A stretch of 64,000 nt of DNA from Zychaea mexicana (lineage: Eukaryota > Mucoromycota > Mucoromycetes > Mucorales > Lichtheimiaceae). The notes under the pieces were generated by a model, which saw nothing but the letters and a program-made list of their open reading frames with translations, had not been told where the DNA came from and searched no databases. Below, one piece after another: positions 21,627 through 32,973 of this stretch (its first letter is position 1; each line of letters opens with the position of its first letter). The translations under genes and the position numbers were made by a program. The stretch spans positions 186,001 to 250,000 of the forward strand of contig NW_026516676.1 in the NCBI RefSeq assembly GCF_025766255.1, written 5' to 3'.

Positions 21627-21839
21627 TCATATGAGTTGCGGCGAGTATTGAAAAAGCAGCGTTACTTGTTCGTTTGTAATGTTTCTGGTTTCCGTCAACG
21701 TGTGTTGTACATTTCTTCTTCTTTTCGTTGACGTGTAGTGAAGGCGAGCATATAGATTCGTCGACGATTGTTGACGATCCCTCTTCAAAATGCTGTGTGT
21801 CAAATTACAAAACCATTCAAAGTCAAAAAGATCCGCCAT
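21627..21839 (-). CDS. Hypothetical 70-residue protein (right arm copy)
   Basis: Identical in sequence to the left-arm frame at 17516-17728 and in mirror orientation, so both copies point towards the spacer. No function was recognised. Confidence 0.25.
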   Translation of the reverse strand: MADLFDFEWFCNLTHSILKRDRQQSSTNLYARLHYTSTKRRRNVQHTLTETRNITNEQVTLLFQYSPQLI

Positions 21840-22325
21840 CTTTCCCTCCCTTTAAAAAGAAGCAAGCTCTTACCGTTACCTTCATTAATCTTTCAATAAA
21901 AGCCTGTCTTCAACGTGTATACTATTTCCGAGTTTGCCATTGACTTTTTCTTTACTGCCATCTTCATTAATCTAATAAAGATTCAAAAGCCAAAAGAAAT
22001 CGCGGTTATAAGAAACTCACTCTTTTTTCCCTCCTTTTCAACGCTGCTGTTCTTTTTAACACACCACATAATAAAAGCTTACTTTTTATGTTACTGTCCT
22101 TTTTCCATCTGCCTGCCGCCATTAATAATTGAATGCCATTGCTGTTTAAAAAAAAGCACAAAGTCCCTCAGCTGTTGTTGTGGGCCGCCCTTGTTAATGT
22201 GGAGGCCACTTTGCTGGCTTTGAAAAAAATTGGGGGAAGGGGCGGCTTAATGTGGACTCCATAAGGGAGTTGTATAAAATCACGCACAAGCAAGTTCAAC
22301 GAACGGGAAGAGAAAAAAACCATTC

Positions 22326-23630
22326 TTTATTTGATACATGATACTACTAATCAATAATAGGGTGTCGATGTCTTAGCTTCCCTGCTCTTAAGCAGGTACT
22401 GACAGGAGCAACCACGAGAAGGTCCATCGACATCTGCTCCCACTTACCTTAAAATACCTACCTTACGCCTTCGTCGCCCGTGCCTACAAAACAAGCACCA
22501 CCACCTACCCACACACTCACTCACTTACCTTCAACCACCTACCTTACGCCTTCGTCGCCCATGCCTACAAAACAAGCACCACCACCTACCCACACACCCA
22601 CACACTTACCTTCAACCACCTACCTTACGCCTACGTCGCCCATGCCTACAAAACAAGCACCACCCACCCACCCACACACCCACACACTTACCTTAAAATA
22701 CCTACCTTACGCCTTCGTCGCCCGTGCCTACAAAACAAGCACCACCACCTACCCACACACTCACTCACTTACCTTCAACCACCTACCTTACGCCTTCGTC
22801 GCCCATGCCTACAAAACAAGCACCACCACCTACCCACACACCCACACACTTACCTTCAACCACCTACCTTACGCCTTCGTCGCCCATGCCTACAAAACAA
22901 GCACCACCCACCCACCCACACACCCACACACTTACCTTCAATCACTTACCTTACGCCTTCGTCGCCCATGCCTACAAAACAAGCACCACCCACCCACACA
23001 CTTACCTTCAATCACTTACCTTACGCCTTCGTCGCCCATGCCTACAAAACAAGCACCACCACCTACCCACACACCCACACACTTACCTTCAACCACCTAC
23101 CTTACGCCTTCGTCGCCCATGCCTACAAAACAAGCACCACCACCTACCCACACACCCACACACTTACCTTAAAATACCTACCTTACGCCTTCGTCGCCCG
23201 TGCCTACAAAACAAGCACCACCACCTACCCACACACCCACACACTTACCTTCAACCACCTACCTTACGCCTTCGTCGCCCATGCCTACAAAACAAGCACC
23301 ACCACCTACCCACACACCCACACACTTACCTTCAATCACTTACCTTACGCCTACGTCGCCCATGCCTACAAAACAAGCACCACCCACCCACCCACACACT
23401 CACTCACTTACCTTCAATCACTTACCTTACGCCTACGTCGCCCATGCCTACAAAACAAGCACCACCCACCCACCCACACACTCACTCACCCACGACCTAC
23501 AAAACCCGCGTTAGCCCCCACTCCCTCCCCACATATCCACAGAAAAAAGAAAGGGACTTACCATACGTGATCGTGAAAAAGTGAAAAAGCGAGGAAGCAA
23601 CACGCTGCGGAAAATGGGTGTCTTTTTATA
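22326..23630 (-). other. Putative spliced transcription unit built on a minisatellite (right arm)
   Basis: Mirror copy of the left-arm unit: TATA box at 23630, ATG at 23564-23562 followed by GTAAGT, 65-nt first intron, repeat array, structured tail (22440-22363) and AATAAA at 22331-22326. It is about 950 bp shorter than the left copy. It is transcribed towards the spacer if active. Confidence 0.4.
22441..23490. repeat. Minisatellite, ~81-bp unit, 13 copies (right arm)
   Basis: Same repeat family as the left array, inverted. The G-rich and splice-like strand is the minus strand here. Unit order at the inner end resembles the left array (including a CACGGGCG unit next to the tail), so the length change came from loss or gain of inner units. 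Confidence 0.95.
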
Positions 23631-23871
23631 GGCAAAAGTTCATTTCCAAAAAGAACGCTGGCCTGGACCCCTACGGGTTCCAGGGTCTGCGTACAAAAAA
23701 CCAAAACTGGCAAAGATAAGCTCCGTGCTCAACAAAGCGCAGAACAATGACAGACGACAGTAACACGATCACAACGCGCTTTATCACACTTTGGTACCGT
23801 TTTTCATCTTTTTCATTTTCATTTTTTCTTTTACTTTCTGTGTTCGCGTAGTTCAGTTCGCGAAAATGATG

Positions 23872-24488
23872 GAAAGGAAAGAAATTTGTTGGGAGGGCAT
23901 GCACACCAGCAACAACGGCGCTTAAGGCAAGCTGTTCTAGGCCGAGAGAACCGGTTTAATGGTATCATATGTTTCGCTTGCCACGCCCCTTTCAACCCCT
24001 TGATTAACCGAGAACAAGGTCGGCACAACTTTCATGTGCTCAAAAGCAAGGCTAAGATTATGCATGCTTGACTCTCGTACGAGCCGACCATCCTCATTTT
24101 TGTTTTTTTCCCACATACATCATACATCACCCACACATACGCCGACCACGTCTGATTGACTTTGAATCGCTACTGCTGAGGGAGGCGGTTGATAAAACGA
24201 GCAAACCGAACAACAGTATCAACCTGAAGAAGCAGCCTGTTTGGATAATAGTAGCTCTAGGATGACGCGCATACTATGCTGAAAACAGCCATGCTGCTCT
24301 ATAATCTGGCTTTGACAATTTATTTTAAGCTGCCCACATCCATCATTGCGGGCTTGGAGGATCGGCAACCGATAATTGCCGTGGGCATATACTCGTATAA
24401 GAGAGCGGTTTTTATTTTCGTTACACACGCCACGACAGTTGATACAACAATGGCCGAGACTTTCTACAATGTCTCACTGATCCCATGA
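23872..24488 (+). other. Unassigned ORF cluster in right arm
   Basis: Mirror of 13915-14520. It has frames at 23886-24071 (CxxCH motif), 24068-24265 and 24276-24488. The last has four residues (VDTT region) absent from the left copy. No family was recognised. Confidence 0.3.
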
Positions 24489-25453
24489 AGACGCTGGCTG
24501 CGGCGTTCAGCACATGTTTACTCCAAACAAAACCCAAACAAACAATTTATTGTTCAATATAAACAACATTGACCCGAACCCTGTACAGAGACCCTTTGAT
24601 CATTGGTCTGACCTTTGCGCTATCCCAATCTAATACACGCCCAGTCATCCTGCTGATAAGATATTAACCAACTTGCATAACACTATCCGCTATCTCCCCC
24701 ATCCCCCATCCCCTTCTTTCCTGATACTTTTCCTTTTTTGGATTATAATTCACCAATATAACTAGTAACAAGACAACCATTCCAAGTGCATCATCAGCCG
24801 TAAATAATCTTCAAGAGCTCACAAACGACGTCATATCACGTCAGCCCATTCGGGTTATAGCCGTTTATTGCTCTACAGATGTTGTTTACATGAACTGGAT
24901 CATTCGAGTATAATGTTTCCGTGCTTTATGGTGGATACTGTCTAGTCCCTTTGAAACCTTTGACCGGTCTTTCTTTTCCATCCACAAATCAATAGCTTAT
25001 GTCTGGCAAAAGAAAGGATCTTTCCAATCAATCGGCATCAATACAAGCAAGAAAACAACGCGCCATATCGAGCGATATTTAATGCAAGTTACTTATTCCC
25101 CCCCCCCAAAGTGGAGGGAAGCAGGCACAGAATAAAGGGACTTGAGAGAAAAAAGAAGTGCAGCAGTATATGTTTCGTCAGTGAACAAAAAAAAAGCATT
25201 GTAACTACGTGGTGTGCCGTTCATCTTGAGACAAGGTAATTATAACAGTGCATCTGTAAATCGTAAAGATCATTAAGAATGGGGAGCGGTAGCAAAATAA
25301 CACAGGGAGAGCAAAAGCGCGACTTTATTTTCTTACTATTACGAGTTTGCATCTGCACTTTTATACTAACGGTAACTGTCAAAACCTGCTCAACTCAATT
25401 CTAATAGACACAATTATAACAGCGGCTCGAAATGAAGTTGGATTCTACGCGTG

Positions 25454-26503
25454 ATGGATATCAGCGACGATGTATGCGTGAAATTGGCTCGGATCATCGG
25501 CAATGTGGATGCAGATATCGAGCTTCTGGTACTCGGAAAAAACATGTGCCCCCTTGGACGATCTTTGGTGCCCATGCTGGAGGTAGGAGCGATTTTGATG
25601 TCTATCGCTTTAAATAATTCTACATTTAAGCTGATATTTGTGAATAGAAAGAAGCAGATTCTATCATTGCTTATGGTTTTGAAGCCATTAAGCGTCTTAG
25701 AACCGCAATTGAAAGGCTGGAAAACGCGTTTGAACCGGAGAAGCTTGGTGAAAAGGCTTTGCTTAAGCTTAAAATGAAAGATGCCGAATTTTGTCTATAT
25801 GAACAGCGCTATCAGCTGCGTCATATACGATTGGCATCTCAGTAGCGTAAAGTCATTATCGATTAGTAGTTCGTGAAAGCCTGTGCCAAAACTGAACAAT
25901 TTTTATAGGATGCGCCGCTTGCCGCTCGTTGCCATTAAAAACAAGCAAACTATTGGAGAATGTGAGCTTTTCACCAAGTACTTTGATCCCATCTTGGCAT
26001 CGCTATTCTCTGATCCTGACAGAAAAGTGCTCCTTCGCTGGTCCAACGTCATGTCTGATGAAAATGACAAGATCCGCCCTGACGCCACAATTTCCAAGCT
26101 ACGGCAGCGCGACTTTGGGCCCAGTCTTGGATATGGAGAGGTCAAAGTTGCACGTCCCACCATCGATAACCACGTGCTATGCCACGATCTTATGCGTTTG
26201 GCAGCTCTAGCAAAGGATACCATTGATACCAATGCATTGGAAGCCGCTCTGACCTTCCAGGTGCATGGTTTTCATATCACTTTTTTTCTGACGCGCCTCC
26301 GCCACGATGGAATCTATGTGATGCAAGAAGTTGCGCAGCTTACATTTCCCCGGTTTTTAGAAGAGCTAGCAACATTTGTGTCCTTGAGAAATATGCGCAC
26401 ATTGATGACCCACCTTCTGGCGTTTGTGTCAACCTGTCCGTGCCGCTTCTTCGTGGCAAGAAAAACGGCGCCCCACTCATCTTTCCATTTATTCTTTGAT
26501 TGA
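25454..26503 (+). CDS. PD-(D/E)XK nuclease-like protein, right-arm copy
   Basis: Exon A 25454-25582, exon B 25648-25841 and exon C 25909-26503 total 918 nt, giving 305 residues with no internal stop. The start ATG is preceded by an in-frame TGA (in AAATGAAG), which fixes it. Introns of 65 and 67 nt have GTAGG and GTAGCG donors and GAATAG and TTTATAG acceptors, with ACTGAAC as a likely branch site in the second. Signature residues are RPDATISKL and GYGEVKVA. It is transcribed outward, mirror-image to the left copy. Both copies are intact, which argues for function or for recent duplication or homogenisation. Family name and activity are unproven. Confidence 0.6.
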
Positions 26504-27290
26504 TTCAACCATAAATTGCCACCGCTTCTGCGCCCTACGCTTTGAATAAATGCATCCATTCATATATATCTTCACATACTGCTGCCATCAATTCATTTCG
26601 TGTGAAGAATCCGAGCTTAATTGTTCAGATAAAATAAGAAAAAGTGAAAAAATCAAATTTGTAACTTTCTAGAAATGACCAGGTTGTAGGTTGTGAATTG
26701 ATTGCATTATAAATATTTTTATACTGAGTTGCTATAGCAGGAGTGTCAGCGCTTGTAGTCTATGTGGTTATCCGAGTTTAGATTTATTCTATATCGCATT
26801 GATTCACAACGTAAAGTGTCTCATAAGCTGACTTGGGTTCAAGTACCTCACATCGATGGGTTCACCAACATTCATGCCTGAACCATGAAGACATTAATTA
26901 TAGTGTGAAGTCTTTAATGTAATAAGGGACGATATCTGTGGGACACAATATCGTGTCAATGATGACCTGAGTTTTCAAAAGAAACGAGTGAGTCATTGCG
27001 CTACGTGCCACATATATTTGAATATGGTGGCACTCCAAAAACCCTCGCGATCAAAATTTCTAGTGTAGTTCGTATTTGATTACAAGGATCCGTGTATTTT
27101 GAGCATCAATCCGTAGATTAAGAACTTGTAAGGCATAGTCTTTAGCGATACTCGAGCTTGAATCGGGTCACACTGCAAGTTTGAGAATAGCTCACTATGA
27201 ACGTCACTGTATAACTGTTTGGGATGTTCTTATTATTACTTTATATGTTCAAGTTGGTCAATGAAATAAAATAGTTGATTTTTGGAGCGT
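26504..27290. other. Non-coding outer part of right arm
   Basis: Mirror of 11110-11901. It lies downstream of the nuclease-like gene and no gene was recognised. Confidence 0.5.
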
Positions 27291-28000
27291 TGCATGGAAC
27301 GCCTTCTCTTTTCCGAACATGAGATAACATACGCTCCAGATTTTATATTTTCGAAGTCATTGAAGGTTATTAAATGGATTCTATTGGATTTGAAGTCATT
27401 GAAGGGTATCGCATGTATTCTTTATTTCGACATTAAACCCAGCACTTGTAAAATGCACAACGAAGCCTCTGAAATGACTTTTCTCCATCCTGTTGTTACA
27501 GGCCTCTGTGATTCTTTTTTGACAACGTTTCTTCGTGCAAAAACCTGTGACGTTTAACCTTACTCTTTGCTACTGCTCAAAATTGTTCTATAGGGTTAAG
27601 CTCAGGAGAGTATATAGAAGATACACACATTTATAACCTTAATATTCAATATATGTCTCTATGTTTTCATGCGATTGAATGGGAGCAATATTCATGACTA
27701 CACAGTTATCTTTCGTTTGTCCATTTGATCGAGAGTCTTTTTCAAGAAACTTACATAATGGGCTGTCAGACGTAAAGTTTCGCCAAAGCAATGCTTGTTC
27801 ACAAGAGCTTGTATGATCCCTGCTAAAAACGGACGAAGTTAGTCGCTACGAGTAGAAAACATGATTATTTGGGAATAGCCAGCCCAAGTAGTATAGATCA
27901 ATTGTTATACACACTTTATTAGCTTTTCCTTTGAGCTGCCTATTGGCATCAGCTTTCTCTGGATCGCTTGCAAAAGCTTTGGCCGGTTATTTTGGATTTT
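27291..28000 (-). pseudogene. Degenerate DDE_3 transposase, second diverged copy (right)
   Basis: On the minus strand the frames give VSFLKKTLDQMDK (about 27720-27760) and VMNIAPIQSHEN, where the canonical second Asp is replaced by Asn. They then run into the 3' part shared with the left arm. Outside position 27640 it is only about two-thirds similar to the left copy, so it is a different copy of the same transposon family in inverted orientation. It is interrupted by stops. Confidence 0.7.
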
Positions 28001-29158
28001 TTTTGAGACAAATATAGAGCTCTATATAAGCTTTTTCATAGCGTTATGCAACGCGAAACTACATCCTAGGACATAGTTGGTCATACACCCGCTTTGAGAC
28101 AAGAATTATACAGACCTCTAGCCAACCAATTTTGTTTAAACGCAGAATACTGCGACCAAGAACAGATCTTTTTTTCATTTTCATTTTCTAGGCGACCCCC
28201 CTCTCCTCTTCTCACCAGAGTACAATAAAGATCGCATCTCCTTGTTTTGTTCAATAACTACATTAATGGATGCATATTGTAAATTTTCCGTCCCCAAACA
28301 ATAATAATAATGATGCTTAATGCAAAGAAATCGAAACGAGACAGCCAATCCATTATCATTGCGGTCTCGTGGGTATGATGAGTAGCAAGAGCAAGTCTAC
28401 GCGGATGAACAAGGGGGAAAACGCGATATTGCCAGAATAAAGCGACGGTGCTGTATGAAGGTATTGCAGCAACCGATAGTCGTCTATGTGCAGCGCCATA
28501 TTGGTCTCTGACGATGATGATTTGGAGCTATTTAGCGAGATGAACAACGAACATTTTATGTGTCAAATGTACTGTATGCGTGGCTACAAGGCCGTACACT
28601 TTGGTATAATGATCGCCGAAATGATACTGACTGTATGCACAATGAATGTATGTGCTTTCTTTCATTAAGAAAACAAAGTAAGAAGGATCGACGGGAAAAG
28701 AGCGCTTTGCAAGATAATTTTAAGGAGTGTCTAAAATCGATTCTGCTGGTGCCGCAATTGTACCTTTCGTTCTGTCAGTTGAGTGAGTGAGTGAGTTAGT
28801 GAGTGAGTGAGTGAGTGTGGAGAAAAGAGACATCCGGTTTGGAGTTGTTGGGTTAGAAGGGAGTGCCCACCTTTGATGAAGTGATTGATTTTGATTCAAC
28901 CACACCTAAAAAGCTTACCAACCAACCAACCAACCAACCAACCAACAGCCCCCTCCCCAATTTATACTCGCCTTTTCCCTTTTTTCCTCTTCTTTCTTTC
29001 TTCTTCTTCTTCTTCTTCTTCTTCACCACCTATTGCTCTCTCTGTTCTTTTCTTCAACTTAGGCTTTTGTACGTGAAAACCAGTAGACATAGTATCGAAA
29101 CTCATTGGTAGCAACTACAGCGCTTATACGAAAAACCCAGCAATATTAGCAACAGTCG
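28001..29158. other. Gene-poor region with simple repeats upstream of NHA1
   Basis: No gene was recognised. Simple repeats: (GAGT)n near 28782-28818, (CCAA)n near 28917-28946 and (TTC)n near 28996-29024. The last few hundred bases are presumably NHA1 promoter and 5' UTR. A frame near 28486-28668 (contains SDDDDLELFSEMNNEHFM) is unassigned. Confidence 0.5.
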
Positions 29159-32100
29159 ATGCCGGTCAATCTCATTCCAGGCGAGTTCTCGCCATTCACA
29201 ATTGCCGTCGCTGTACTCAGTGGCTTCATTGTGTTTTTCGGCTATGTTTCCATGTTCCTCAAGGAACGTCTTTTCTTGTCCGAAGCATGTAAGAATTAAA
29301 AATAGGGATCGACCGACTGACACTCGAGGCATGGAAAGAGGGGATCGGAGAAAAAAGTTAACCAACCAACCAACCAAACCCCCCTTCCTTCTCTCCCTCT
29401 TTAACACTTGCTTATAATATGACACAACGTATCTTAATTACTTCAACGACAACGACAACAATGCTGCTCGATATCAGTCGTGGCACTGATTGTCGGGATC
29501 ATTGCTGGTCCGCTTGTTGCCAATGGCATCAATCCGTACGGCTGGGATAACAATGATGAGATAACCAAGCAGCTGACCCGCTGCATTATTGCTATCCAGG
29601 TAAATTTAAATCAATTTCGTGCTCGACTCGAAGGGGCCATTAATCATCGTCCAATCCTTGTTTGTTATAGGTGATGGCCGTTGGAATTGAATTACCAAAG
29701 TAAGCCCATCTGATTATTGTGCTTTGGAGGTGGTCCCACCACGACTAACAGCATGTCCCCCATCGATGACAGACACTATCTCAAGAAAGAGTGGCTGACA
29801 ATGTTCATGCTCCTGATTCCCGTCATGCTGTTTATGTGGCTCGTCAGCGGCCTGTTTATTTACCTGCTGGTACCACCCATCAACTATGCAAGTACCTAAT
29901 ACGATCCCATGTAGTAGTGGTACCTTTGTTTACATGCAAAGACATTGTTTGACACGTAAAATGTTTCCTTTTTGTATTAGCTCGAATCTTTGGTGATCGC
30001 CGCCTGTGTCTGTCCGACTGATCCTGTGAGTACTTTTGGGCAATTTTCTCCCCAGTTGATAGCGTTTCTTGTTGCTCTTCAAGGGCCCTATTTCCCGGTC
30101 CCCCTCCTCCTCCCCCTCCCCTCTCTCCTTTTTTTTATACAAAGTTCGAACCGCCTTGTCTTGGCTTTTTCTTTCACACGACCTGCCTCCTTATCATATC
30201 TATTTTCTGCGTGCTTTTGAGATCGACAGGGAGAGAAGAAGAGATAGACGTGGCTTTTATGGGGAGCAAAAGTATACATTACCTCCTTACATGTACATAC
30301 ACTCGCTTATTATAGATTCTGGCCAATTCGGTTGTGAAGGGCAGATTCGCAGAAAAACACGTACCCGGGCATATCCGAAACGCTCTTTCTGCTGAAAGGT
30401 TGGTTACTCCAATTTCTGCATGCTATGCAAGACCAGGAAAACTCGGGCACATCTACGAGTACTAACCACTTTGCAGTGGCGCCAATGACGGCTTAGGGTT
30501 CCCTTTCTTATTTCTTGCCATCTTTCTGCTTGGTGAGGATCATGTCGGCAAGGCTATCGGCAAATGGATCTATGAGACCTGCCTCTTCCAGATTGCGCTT
30601 TCATGCATTATTGGCGTGGTCGTAGGCTATGTTGCCCGTAAAATGCTACAGTGGTCCGAGCGACAGTAAGTCTCCCTTAAAATCGGTCAGGAACACACAA
30701 ATTATAACACACTGAAAAACTCTTATTGTCAATATTTTTTGGCTAGCCATCTCATCGATAAGCCCTCGTTCCTTTCCTTTGCAATTGCTCTCTCTGTAAG
30801 TACTTGTGAATGAGTTTATGGCATTTCCGCTATTATAGTAACAGTATAGACAAGGGGTGTGTTTTTTTATTCTTTATTTTGGGGTGGTGATGGCACGGTC
30901 TTCTTATTTCTGCTTCTTTTGGGTGGCGACATTAGCTGTTTTTGATGAGCATGACGGGTTTTTCTGGTAGCGACGACGTCTTGGCATGCTTTGCAGCTGG
31001 CAATGCATTTTCCTGGGACGACTGGTTTCGAAAAGAGACCGAAGAGGCGCATTTCCAGGATGTTATTGATATGATGCTTAACTTGGCCATTTTCGTATAT
31101 ATTGGCGCTATCATAGTAAGCTCTTTTCCGTCCTTTCTTTGTCTCTAATTTAGTTAGAATATAATGCTAACTCGAATATGGCTCTGCTCGTGTCCTTGTG
31201 CATAGCCATGGAATGCGTTTCATGATCCGACGTTGGGCTTGACACCATGGCGACTTGTCGTCATTGCTATCCTTATCCTGCTGTTCCGTCGTCTTCCGAT
31301 CGTTCTCTTACTGAAACCAGTGATGCCTGCAATGAAAACGTACCGTGAAGCCCTGTTTAGCGGCTGGTTTGGACCTATGGGAGTTGGTGCTGTGTTCTTG
31401 TCCAAGATCGCCAAAGAAGAGTTAGAGCAGGTGTACCCAATTGTTGAAGGTCAAGAAGAAGCGGTAGCGATTCGACTCATCAACCCTGTCGTTTTATTTA
31501 TCGTCATGTCATCGGTCTTTATTCACGGTACAACAATTCCATTATTTAAACTCGGCAAACGTATTCGAAGCCGTACCCTGTCATTTGCAAGCACCAGCAG
31601 CAATCCAATGATTATGCGTATTCCCAAACTCTCGACAGGCGGTGCCTCTTCTCGTCGACATCAGCATCATCACCACCACCACCCTAGACGACCACAAAGC
31701 AGCCCAGACTCGTCCTTGACTGAGACGGAACGAAATACGATGATCAATACAGCGCATCGACGTCATAACAACGATTCTGAAAGTAGTGAAGAGACGACGA
31801 TACAACCTGACTATGCAATTGATATGCAGCAAGCTGACGGATCTGATATTCCAGAAGAAGAATTTTTGCCTCCAGATGAGAATGAACCATATCCTAGCAA
31901 CAGATTATCACATCAACAGCTTCAGCCACCGCCCTTGAGTCACCAGCAGAATCAACAACATGCCCACTCGTTACCGTCGACACCGTTGGAGTCGCAAATT
32001 AGATTCGTTGAGCCCATAAAGCCTCGCACATCGTCACAACTGCAAACAGAAGACACGAATACGAGTGGGCATAGCGGAAAAAGCAGTGGCAACAATGGTA

Positions 32101-32540
32101 GAAGAAGTTGGCTGGAGAGAAACCGCAACGAAGATCAAGACGATAGTCAACATCGCGGTAGCAGCAACAAGTCCAAATTCCACATATTCCGTGGAAAACA
32201 TCATCAAAAGAAAGCGCCACGGTCAGAAAAAGAGGCGGAGAACAATCTTGACCCGCGTGCTGAAGAAGCCTTCCACACGCCACTAAATCCTCGTATTGAA
32301 GTATGGGAGGAGGAGGACAACATTATCATCGAGGATACCCAAGACGATACGCCCCAAATCGTCATCAACAAGAGCGAGCAGCCCAACTGGCGCGAAATCG
32401 TCAAGCGCACGGTCGATGAAAAAAACCATGCAATCCGTAGCGAGTCAGCTACCGCCCGTTCTGACAAGTCGTTTTCATCTTCATCGACGGCGACCAGCGC
32501 AACTTCTCGCAACAACAATAGTAATAACAGCCACTCATAA
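29159..32540 (+). CDS. NHA1: Plasma-membrane Na+(K+)/H+ antiporter, Nha1/Sod2 type
   Basis: Exports Na+ or K+ in exchange for protons. Ten exons: 29159-29288, 29478-29599, 29671-29699, 29773-29887, 29981-30025, 30316-30398, 30477-30665, 30747-30795, 30936-31115 and 31206-32540. Their sum is 2,277 nt, giving 758 residues in one frame. Family motifs: hydrophobic N-terminus, GIIAGPLVANGINPYGW, VCPTDPV and SGANDGLGFPFLFLAIF (conserved Asp residues of the ion site), and a membrane domain of multiple helices ending near WFGPMGVGAVF. The long hydrophilic cytosolic tail is rich in His (a run of six), Ser, Gln and acidic residues, as in yeast Nha1. The intron at 29888 uses a GC donor (GCAAGT). The intron at 29289-29477 contains a (CCAA)n run. 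Confidence 0.93.
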
Positions 32541-32973
32541 ACATACAATATAGCATGCCTTCACGCCCACCTCTTCTCCCTCTATTGCAACTTTTTCTGC
32601 TTTTCATAGTGTTTAATTGCTAAGTGATATGGCAGCCCCCGGAAAAAGAAACTCACCTACGCATACACATTACACAGCTTATAATCACACCCTTTAATGT
32701 ACAGAAGTGCTGGTAAAAAAAGGAAGGAATTTACTCTCTTTCATATTTTTACAATACGACCGTATCAATAGTATGCAGTACAAGGCTATCGTTAAGAAAT
32801 TTCCAAAAAAGCAAGGGATGTTGAGCAATTTATTATTTCAAAGCATATGTTTTGTGTATGTGCAAACCTATTTAGTGACGAGATATGAGAGGGGTTTGTT
32901 TGTGGAAGTATAGCGAATTGTGAGAAAGACAGAAGAGGGGAGATGGAGATGGATATGTTATATGTACATTTCG
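32541..32973. other. Convergent 3' region between NHA1 and NUP96
   Basis: AT-rich 3' untranslated sequence between two convergent genes. No gene was recognised. Confidence 0.5.

Larger units (their letters stand above)
21209..27640. repeat. Right arm of the giant inverted repeat
   Basis: Reverse complement of 10768-18147, shorter by about 950 bp because its minisatellite has 13 rather than 25 units. It carries a 12-bp insertion near 24436-24450 relative to the left arm and scattered substitutions, mostly in the outer 1.5 kb. The match ends at about 27640, within a second copy of the DDE_3 transposon. Confidence 0.95.

Noticed and set aside
10768..27640. Palindrome as an assembly artefact
   Set aside because: Arm-specific substitutions, a 12-bp indel and different repeat numbers, plus distinct flanking transposon copies, argue against a simple mirrored contig, although only long reads can settle it.
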